In this document: positions 34,853 to 43,800 of the stretch, piece after piece | How positions within the stretch are numbered: position 1 is the stretch's first letter | How the letters are laid out: each line of letters opens with the position of its first letter | Source: Pseudomonas asplenii | Lineage (GTDB): Bacteria > Pseudomonadota > Gammaproteobacteria > Pseudomonadales > Pseudomonadaceae | Direction: 5' to 3' | NCBI RefSeq assembly: GCF_001293465.1 | Contig: NZ_JSYZ01000011.1 | Location: forward strand, 267,413-313,156 | DNA: 45,744 nt | Made by a program: the position numbers and the translations under genes | The notes under the pieces: model-generated | Databases searched by the model: none | Told to the model about the DNA's origin: nothing | What the model saw: the letters and a program-made list of their open reading frames with translations, nothing else

Positions 34853-35914
34853 ATGAGTCTTCAAGCTAACGCTGCGCCGGTTTTCACCGCTGACGAACTG
34901 CCGAATTCGCCGGCCTGGCCCGATGGAGTGGGCGACCCGTTGGTGCGCCTGTCCTTCCTGGCCCCCGGCATCAGCCTGCCGGTGGTGGTCGAGCCCGTCG
35001 CGGCCGGCCTGGATCCGGCGCTGTGGGCATCCACGCAACGCGAGGCGATCGAGGCGTTGCTGTGCCAATACGGCGCGCTGCTGTTCCGCGGCTTCGACCT
35101 GGGTTCGGTCGCGGCCTTCGAAACCTTCGCCGAGGCGCTGTCGCCGGGCCTGCATGGCAGCTACGGCGACCTGCCGAAGAAGGAGGGTGGGCGCAATGTC
35201 TATCGCTCCACGCCCTATCCCGAACGCGAGATGATCCTTTACCACAACGAAAGCTCGCACCTGGAGAGCTGGCCGCGCAAGCAATGGTTCTTCTGCGAAC
35301 AACCCTCGCGGGTCGGCGGGGCGACGCCGTTGGCCGATATCCGGCAAGTGCTCGGGCGCCTGCCGGCCGAGGTGGTCGAGCGCTTCGAACGCAAGGGCCT
35401 GATGTACAGCCGCACCTTTACCGCCGGTGTCGAACCGGGCTGGGAATCGTTCTTCGGCACCTCCTCGCGTGACGTCGTCGAACAGCGCTGCCGCGAGCAG
35501 GGCACCGATTTCGAGTGGCTCGACGCCGATACCCTGCAGATCCGCACCCAGTGTCCGGCGGTGATCACCCATCCGTTCACCGGTGAGCGTTGCTTCTTCA
35601 ACCAGGTGCAACTGCACCATCCATTCTGCCTGGGTGAGGAAATGCGCGAGGACCTGCTGGACATGTTCGGTGCCGACCGCCTGCCACGGCTGGTCAGCTA
35701 TGGCGACGGCTCACCGATCGAAGACTCGGTCATGGCCCTGATCGGCGAGGCCTACGAGGATTGCGCAGTGCGTTTCGACTGGCGCAAGGGCGATGTGGTG
35801 ATGCTGGACAACATGCTCGCCGCCCATGCCCGCGACCCCTACGAGGAACCTCGGCTGATCGTCGTCGCCATGGGTGAAATGACCGCCCGGGACGATGTCT
35901 GGAAGCCCGTCTGA
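34853..35914 (+). CDS. syrP: SyrP-like TauD-family hydroxylase (aspartyl beta-hydroxylase type)
   Basis: This is 353 residues of the TauD/TfdA Fe(II)/2OG family. Iron ligands are readable as H131-N-E133 and H325 (MLDNMLAAHARDP), and Arg334 is a candidate 2OG ligand. SyrP hydroxylates the carrier-bound Asp of syringomycin to threo-3-hydroxy-Asp. Here the acceptor module is unclear, because the module preceding the Cl-Thr module gives a Glu/Gln-like code, not a standard Asp code. I chose ATG 34853 with AGGAG 7 nt upstream; an in-frame ATG six codons earlier lacks this. It is followed after 77 bp by the SyrD-like gene. Confidence 0.92.
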   Translation: MSLQANAAPVFTADELPNSPAWPDGVGDPLVRLSFLAPGISLPVVVEPVAAGLDPALWASTQREAIEALLCQYGALLFRGFDLGSVAAFETFAEALSPGLHGSYGDLPKKEGGRNVYRSTPYPEREMILYHNESSHLESWPRKQWFFCEQPSRVGGATPLADIRQVLGRLPAEVVERFERKGLMYSRTFTAGVEPGWESFFGTSSRDVVEQRCREQGTDFEWLDADTLQIRTQCPAVITHPFTGERCFFNQVQLHHPFCLGEEMREDLLDMFGADRLPRLVSYGDGSPIEDSVMALIGEAYEDCAVRFDWRKGDVVMLDNMLAAHARDPYEEPRLIVVAMGEMTARDDVWKPV

Positions 35915-35991
35915 ACGACCCCACGCCGGGTCTCCCAGGACTTTAAACGGCCGGCCGGCGAGCGGGCCCCAGCATTCAAGGACAGTCACCA

Positions 35992-37698
35992 ATGAACAAC
36001 GGGCAAGAGAAAAAGGCCAAACCCGGCTCGGTCATGCGCCTGCTGTGGCGCAACCATCCCTGGCTGACCCTGATGACCCTGTTGACCGGGGTGATCAGCG
36101 GCGTAGCCTCCATCGCGGTGGTCAATGTGATCAACCAGGCGATCCACGAGGAGCGCTTCCAGTGGCAGACGGTGTACTGGTTCGTCGGTCTGAGCGTGGT
36201 GGCGCTGCTGTTCCGTAATGGCGCCGCGCTGTTTCCCGCCTATGCCAGCATGCGCATCATGACCCGCCTGCGTATTGCCCTGTGCCGCAGGATCCTGGTG
36301 ACGCCCCTGGAAGAGGTCGATCGCCGCGGGGCGCCGAATGTCCTGACCATGCTCACCAACGATATCCCGCAATTGAACAGTACCCTGGTGATCATGCCGA
36401 CGGTGCTGGTGGAAACGGCGGTGTTTCTGTTCGGTATCGGCTACCTGGCCTATCTGTCCTGGATCGTGTTCGCACTGACCATGGGCCTGATCGTGCTGGG
36501 GGTCACGCTTTACATGGGCTTTTTCATGGGGGGCATGAGCGTCACCCGCAAGGTGCGCGACGAGTTCACCGCGTTCAACGAATACACCCATGCCCTGGTG
36601 TTCGGTCTCAAGGAGCTCAAGCTGAACGGCATTCGCCGCCGCTGGTTCAGCCGTTCGGCGATCGAGGAGTCCTCGACCAAGGTGGCCCGCTACAACTATT
36701 TCGAACGGCTCTGGTACACCGCGGCCGACAATGTCGGTCAACTGACCTTGTCGCTGCTGATCGGTTGCCTGCTGTTCGTGGCCCCCATGGCCGGCACAAT
36801 TGACAGCAAGACCCTGAGCGCCAGTGTGCTGGCCGTGCTGTACATCATGGGCCCGCTGTCGCTGCTGGTCAGCGCCATGCCGCTGCTGGCCCAGGGACGT
36901 GTCGCCAGTGCCCGCCTGGCGGAGTTCGGTTTCTCCATCAACGACCCGCATCCCGAACCCGAAGCCCTCGCCAGCGAAACCGCCAACGTGCTGTTCCTGG
37001 ATCACAAGAGGGACTGGAACAGCATCCAGTTGCAGAATGTGCGCATGAACTACGTGGATCCGATCAGCGGCTCCGGTTTTGCCCTGGGGCCCATCGACCT
37101 GACGGTACGTGCCGGTGAGTTGATCTATATCGTCGGTGGCAACGGCTGCGGCAAGAGTACCCTGGCCAAGGTGCTCAGCGGACTCTACATCCCCCAGGAG
37201 GGGCAGGTACTGCTCGACGGCAAGCCGATCACCGACACCTCGCGCAACCACTACCGTGACCTGTTTTCCGCAGTGTTCTCCGACTTCCAGCTGTTCAACC
37301 GCCTGATCGGCCCGGACGAGCAGGAGGATGCCAGCACGGAACTCGCGCAGAAATACCTGGCGACCCTGGGCCTGGCCGACAAGATCAGCATCGAGGGGAT
37401 GGGCTACTCGACGACCAAGGCGCTGTCCTATGGGCAGCAGAAACGCCTGGCCCTGGTTTGCGCCTACATGGAAGATCGGCCGATCTACCTGCTGGACGAA
37501 TGGGCCGCCGACCAGGACCCGCCGTTCAAGCGTTTCTTCTACGAAGAGCTGCTGCCGGATCTCAAGCGCCGCGGCAAGACAGTCCTGATCATCACCCACG
37601 ATGACCAGTACTTCCAACTGGCCGATCGCATCATCAAGTTGGTGGACGGGCAGATCGTCTCCGACGTGAATTGTGCGGTACAGGGCAAGCGCGCCTGA
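35992..37698 (+). CDS. syrD: SyrD-like cyclic-peptide ABC exporter (fused permease-ATPase)
   Basis: This is 568 residues. The N-terminal membrane domain has about six hydrophobic segments (for example LMTLLTGVISGVASIAVV and SLLIGCLLFVAPMAG). The C-terminal nucleotide-binding domain has Walker A GGNGCGKST near 381-389, signature LSYGQQKR and Walker B YLLDEWAADQDP. This is the cyclic-peptide/PvdE/SyrD type of half-transporter that works as a homodimer. SyrD is required for syringomycin secretion. The context between the SyrP-like gene and the second synthetase matches the syringomycin layout. AAGGA lies about 10 nt upstream of the start. Confidence 0.94.
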   Translation: MNNGQEKKAKPGSVMRLLWRNHPWLTLMTLLTGVISGVASIAVVNVINQAIHEERFQWQTVYWFVGLSVVALLFRNGAALFPAYASMRIMTRLRIALCRRILVTPLEEVDRRGAPNVLTMLTNDIPQLNSTLVIMPTVLVETAVFLFGIGYLAYLSWIVFALTMGLIVLGVTLYMGFFMGGMSVTRKVRDEFTAFNEYTHALVFGLKELKLNGIRRRWFSRSAIEESSTKVARYNYFERLWYTAADNVGQLTLSLLIGCLLFVAPMAGTIDSKTLSASVLAVLYIMGPLSLLVSAMPLLAQGRVASARLAEFGFSINDPHPEPEALASETANVLFLDHKRDWNSIQLQNVRMNYVDPISGSGFALGPIDLTVRAGELIYIVGGNGCGKSTLAKVLSGLYIPQEGQVLLDGKPITDTSRNHYRDLFSAVFSDFQLFNRLIGPDEQEDASTELAQKYLATLGLADKISIEGMGYSTTKALSYGQQKRLALVCAYMEDRPIYLLDEWAADQDPPFKRFFYEELLPDLKRRGKTVLIITHDDQYFQLADRIIKLVDGQIVSDVNCAVQGKRA

Positions 37699-37832
37699 AT
37701 ACCAGCGCTTCTTGACGCTTCCCGGGAGGCGGCTTCGCCAGGCTGGGCGAGGTCACCCCCGGACCCGACTCAACTTTTAGCTATCGCCACCTTTTCGTCG
37801 TGGTGAGGCCGACCCTTTGCGAGAAGAAATGT

Positions 37833-40800
37833 ATGGCGTTTGCTCTGACCGCTGCCCAACGCAATATCTGGCTGGACCAGATGACCCGAGGCGATTCGCC
37901 GCTGTACAACATCGGCGGCTATCTGGATATCGAGGGGCACCTCGATCCCGAGGTGTTCCAGCGGTCGGTCGACCTGCTGATGCAAAAGCACGACGCCTTG
38001 CGCATGGTCCTGCTCGACCAGCGCGACGAGGAGGGCGTGCCGCTGCAGTCCTTTGCCGAAACACTGCCGATGTGCGTGGCACCGATCGACCTGCGGGGCG
38101 AGGCGGATCCCCGGCAGTCTGCCCAGCGCTGGATGCAACGCCAGATCGAGACCGCCTTCGAGATGCGCGGCGGCCCGTTGTTCCGTCTCCATTTGCTCAG
38201 GATCGAAGAGCAACGCTATTACTTTGTCATCCACGCCCACCATATCGTGCTCGATGGCTGGGGTATCGATGCGCTCTTCGCTTCTCTCGGTCAGCTCTAC
38301 AACGCACTGCTCGATGAGCGTACGCCCGATCTGACGGCGCCGTCCTATGTCGACTTCATCGAGGACGACCACGCTTACCGCCAGTCGCCGCGTTTCGCCC
38401 ACGACCAGGCCTACTGGCTGGAAAAGTACAGCGAGCTGCCCGAACCCTTGCTGCCCCCACGCCACCTCCAGGCCCAGGGCGAAGGCCCGATCCGCAGCGG
38501 CCATTTCACCTGCGGTTTTGCCCGGCACTTCGACATCAGCCTCGACGAACTGGCCCAGAGCGTTCAGGCCTCGCGTTTCCACGTTCTGCTGGCGGTACTG
38601 TACGTCTACTTCACCCGGATCCATGCGCGCGATGAGCTGGTGGTCGGCGTGCCGATCCTCAACCGTTCCAATGCCAAGTTCAAGAAAACCCTGGGGCTGT
38701 TTACCCAACTCAGCGCGGTGCGCCTGAGGTTTGGCGATGAGCTGTCGTTTGCCGAGCTGGTGCAGGGCATCTGTCGGGCGGTCAAGCAGGATTACCGCTA
38801 CCAGCGTTTTCCGCTCAGCGATCTCAACCGCTTGCTGGAACTGCGCCGTACCGACCGTCTGCAGCTGTTCGACCTGACATTCTCCTACGAGCCGCACCAT
38901 TACCTGATCCGCTTCGGCCAATCGAGCGCCCGGGTGTACAAGTCCTCGAACGATCATGAACAGACGCCGCTGGCCATCCACCTGCGCACCAACCTCTACG
39001 ACAATGAATCCCGGCTGCACTACATCTACAACGAGGCGTATTTCCAGGCCGACGAGATCGAGCCGATGGCCGAGCGCCTGCAGCATGTGCTGGACCAGGG
39101 GCTGGCGAATGCGCAGTTGCCCGTGCGCGCGTTCTCCGTGCTCAATGCGAGCGATGCCTCGCAGTTGCAGGCATGGAATGCCGGGCAGCAGCCGTTCGCC
39201 CAGACGCAGACGATCCACCAGCAGTTCGAGGCCCGCGCCGCCGAGCGGCCGGACGCCGTGGCGCTGGTGCATCAGGACGAAAGCCTGACCTACGGCGAGC
39301 TCAACGCCCGCGCCAACCAGGTGGCCCATCGCCTGCTGGCCCTCGGTGTGCGCCCGGATGACCGGGTGGCGATCTGCGTCGAACGCGGCCCGGCGATGAT
39401 CATCGGCCTCTTGGGGATCCTCAAGTCCGGTGCCGGCTACGTACCGCTGGACCCCGCCTATCCCCGCGAGCGCCTGGCCTACACCCTGGGCGACAGTGAA
39501 CCGGTGGCCCTGCTGAGCCAGCAGTCGGTGCAGGAAGCCTTGCCGCCGGTACAGGTGCCGGTGATCAATCTCGATGATCTGGATCTACGGGACGAGTCCG
39601 TCCGCAATCCGCAGGTGCCGGGGCTGACGCCTGCGAGCCTGGCCTACGTGATCTACACCTCCGGCTCCACCGGTCTGCCCAAGGGCGTGATGGTCGAGCA
39701 CCGCAACGTCGCGCGGCTGTTCACGGCCACCGAGGACTGGTTCGGTTTCAACGAACAGGACACCTGGGCGCTGTTCCACTCGTTCGCCTTCGACTTCTCG
39801 GTCTGGGAAATCTGGGGCGCGCTGCTGCACGGCGGGCGTCTGCTGATCGTGCCGCAACTGGTCAGCCGCTCGCCACAGGATTGCTACGCACTGCTGTGCA
39901 GCGCCGGGGTGACGGTGCTCAACCAGACGCCGAGCGCGTTCCGCCAGCTGATTGCCGCCCAGGGCGACAACGCCCAGCCCCATGCCCTGCGCCAGGTGAT
40001 CTTCGGCGGTGAGGCGCTGGACACGGCGATGCTCAAGCCCTGGTATGCGCGGGCCGTGAATGCCGGTACACAACTGGTGAACATGTACGGCATCACCGAA
40101 ACCACGGTGCACGTGACCTACTACCCGTTGCAGGCCGAGGATGCCCAGCGCGTGGGAGCCAGTCCGATCGGCAAACGGATTCCCGACCTGCGCCTGTACC
40201 TGCTCGATGGCCATGGGCATCCGGTACCGCCTGGCGTGGTGGGCGAGTTGTATGTCGGCGGCGCGGGCGTGGCCCGGGGTTATCTCAACCGTGAGGAATT
40301 GAACGCTTCACGCTTCCTCGACGATCCGTTCGACCCGGCCCCCGGGGCGCGGATGTACCGCTCCGGCGACCTGGGTCGCTGGTTGGCCGACGGCAGCCTG
40401 GAGTACCTGGGGCGTAACGACGAGCAGGTGAAGATCCGCGGTTTCCGTATCGAACTGGGCGAGATCGAGGCGCAACTGGCCGCCTGCGAGGGCGTGCGTG
40501 ATGCGCTGGTGCTGGTGCGCGAGGACGAGCCGGGTGACAAGCGCCTGGTGGCTTATGTCATCTCTGCCGCCGGCGTCGAGCTGGACGCCGTGCAACTGCG
40601 CGAGCAACTGCGCCTGACGCTGGCCGAATACATGCTGCCGAGCGCCTTCGTCAGTCTGCAGGCCTTCCCGCTGACCGCCAATGGCAAGCTCGATCGCAAG
40701 GCCCTGCCGGCGCCTGCGGCCGAGGCCTATGCCCGGCGCGAATACGTGGCCCCCGAGGGCGCGGTGGAAGTGACCCTGGCCGGGTTGTGGGCCGAGTTGC

Positions 40801-43800
40801 TCGGCGTGGACAGGGTGGGGCGCCACGATCAGTTCTTCGAACTGGGCGGCCACTCGCTGCTGGCGGTGAAACTGCTCGAACGCATGCATGAGGTCGGCCT
40901 GAAGGCCGATGTGCGGGTGCTGTTCGGTCAGCCGACCCTGGCCGCCCTGGCGGCCGCCAGCGGCCACGCAAGCGAAGTGCAGGTCCCGGCCAACGGCATC
41001 CCCGCCGGTTGCCGGCACATCACCCCGGACATGCTGCCCCTGGCCCGATTGAGCCAGGCCCAGATCGACCGCGTGGTCGCCGGCGTGCCGGGTGGCGCGG
41101 CCAATGTCCAGGATATCTATGCCCTGGTGCCATTGCAGGAAGGCATTCTCTATCACCACTTGAGCAGCGACGAGGGCGATCCCTACCTGTTGCGGGCTCT
41201 GCTGCGGGTCGACCGTTTCGAACGGTTGCTGGATTTCAGCGAGTCCTTGCAGGCGGTGATCGACCGGCACGATATCCTGCGCACCAGCGTGGCCTGGGAG
41301 GAACTGGACGAGCCGGTCCAGGTGGTCTGGCGCCAGGCCCGGCTGCGCCTCGAGGCGTTCCTGCCGCATCCGGATCAAGGTGACGTGGCGACCCAGTTGC
41401 AACAGCACTTCGACCCGCGCCGGATGCGCCTGGATCTGCACCAGGCTCCGATGATGCGTCTGCACTACGCCGAGGATGCCGCCAACGGCGGTTGGGTCGC
41501 AGTCCTGCTGTTCCATCACCTGATCGACGATGCCACTTCCCTGGCCCTGCTGGGCCGGGAGATCGAGGCCTTCAGTCAGGGCCGGGGCGCCGAGCTGGCG
41601 CCTTCGGTGCCGTATCGCAACCATGTCGCCCAGGCTCGCCTGGGGGTGAGTCGTGAAGAGCATGAGGCGTTTTTCCGCGAGATGCTCGGCGATGTCGACG
41701 AGCCGACCCTGCCCTTCGGCCTGCAGGACCTGCAGGGCGACGGCAGCGGCATCGAGGAGGCCCACCTGCCGGTGGATCCGGTCCTGGCCGGGCGGCTGCG
41801 GGATCAGGCCCGGCGCCTGGGGGTGAGCAACGCCAGCCTGCACCACCTGGCCTGGGCGCAGGTGGTGGGGCGTCTGTCCGCTCGCCAGGACGTGGTCTTC
41901 GGCACCGTGCTGATGGGCCGCCTGCACGGTGGCGAGGGCGCCGATCGCGCCCTGGGCATGTTCATCAATACCCTGCCGTTGCGAATCGCGGCAGGGGAGC
42001 AGGGTATCCAGGCAGCCGTGCGCACGACCCACGGGCGACTGGCGGCCTTGCTCGGTCATGAACATGCACCGTTGTCGCTGGCCCAGGCTTGCAGTGGCGT
42101 CGCGGCGCCGACCCCGTTGTTCAGCGCGCTGATGAACTACCGGCATGCCGCCGTGGGTGCCCAGGCACCGGAGGACGTCGGTCAGGCCAGGATCTGGGGT
42201 GGTGTCGAAGTGCTCGGTGGCGAGGAACGGACCAACTATCCGCTGTCGCTGTCGGTGGACGATCTGGGGGATTCCTTCGGCCTGACCGTTCAGGCCGTGG
42301 CCGGAGTCGGCGCGCAACGGATCTGCGGCTACCTGCATACCGTGCTGGAGCAACTGGCCGAAGCGCTGGACAGCCGGCCCGATGCACCACTGCACAGCCT
42401 GGACTGGTTGCCGCCGCAGGAGCGCCGGCAGCTGCTGGAGGACTTCAACGCCTTCGATCGCGCCTATCCGCCAGGACTGCTGGTCCATCAACTGTTCGAG
42501 GTCCACGCTGCCGCACAACCTGACGCCGTGGCCGTCACCTATGAAGGCCAGCGCCTGAGTTATGCCGAGCTGAACCAGTGGGCCAACCAGATTGCCCACC
42601 GGCTGATCGCCGAGGGCATCGGCGCCGACGACCGGGTGGCGATCTGTGTCGAGCGCAGCCTGGAAATGGTCGCCGGCCTGGTGGGCATTCTCAAGGCCGG
42701 TGCCGGCTACGTGCCGTTGGACCCGTCGTACCCGGCCGAGCGCCTGGCCTATATGCTGGAAGACAGCGCCCCCAGGGTGCTGCTGACCCAGCGTGGCCTG
42801 CGCGAGCGTTTCCCCCAGGCGACCATGCCGGTGTTGCGGCTGGAGGCCGAGGCCAGGGGCGAGAGCGGCATCGACGCCGCGCCCCGGCACAATCCGCAGC
42901 TCCCGGCGCTGACCTCGGCACACCTGGCCTACCTGATCTACACCTCGGGTTCGACAGGTTTGCCCAAGGGCGTGGCCATGCCCCACGCGCCACTGGTCAA
43001 CCTGATGCAGTGGCAGATTGCCCAGGCCGCCGAGCAGGGCCGGCCCGTGCAGCGTACCTTGCAGTTCGCCGCCCTGGGTTTCGACGTGGCGTTCCAGGAA
43101 GTCTTCAGCACCCTGTGTGCCGGTGGCGAGCTGTCGCTGATCCATGCCGATATCCGCCTGGATTTCCGCCGGCTGTTCCAGCATATCTGCCAGCAGCGCA
43201 TCGAACGGCTGTATATGCCGTGCATTGCCCTGCAAGCCCTGGCCGAGGCCATGGCGGCCGAAACCGGGCAGCCGGCCTGCGCCTTGCAGGATGTGATCAC
43301 CGCCGGTGAGCAGTTGCGGATCACCGGGCCGATGCGGCGCTTCTTCGAGCGTCTGGACGCGGCGCGTCTGCACAACCACTATGGCCCGACCGAATCCCAC
43401 GTCACCACGGCCCTGACCCTGAGCGGCGATCCACAGGCCTGGCCGACCTTGCCGAGCATCGGCCAGCCAGTGGCCAACACCCGTATCTACCTGCTCGATG
43501 AACAACGCCGGCCGGTGCCGGTGGGGGTAGCGGGGGAGATCTACATTGGTGGAGCCTGCGTCGCCCGAGGCTATCTGAACCGTGATGAACTGACCGCCGA
43601 ACGCTTTATCGCCGATCCGTTCGCCACCACCGGAGGGGCGCGCCTGTACCGGACCGGTGACCTGGGTCGCTGGCAGCCCGACGGTCATATCGACTACCTG
43701 GGTCGCAACGACGACCAGATCAAGATTCGCGGTTTCCGTATCGAACTGGGCGAAATCGAGGCGCGCCTGGGCCAGTACCCTGGCCTGCGGGACACGGCGG

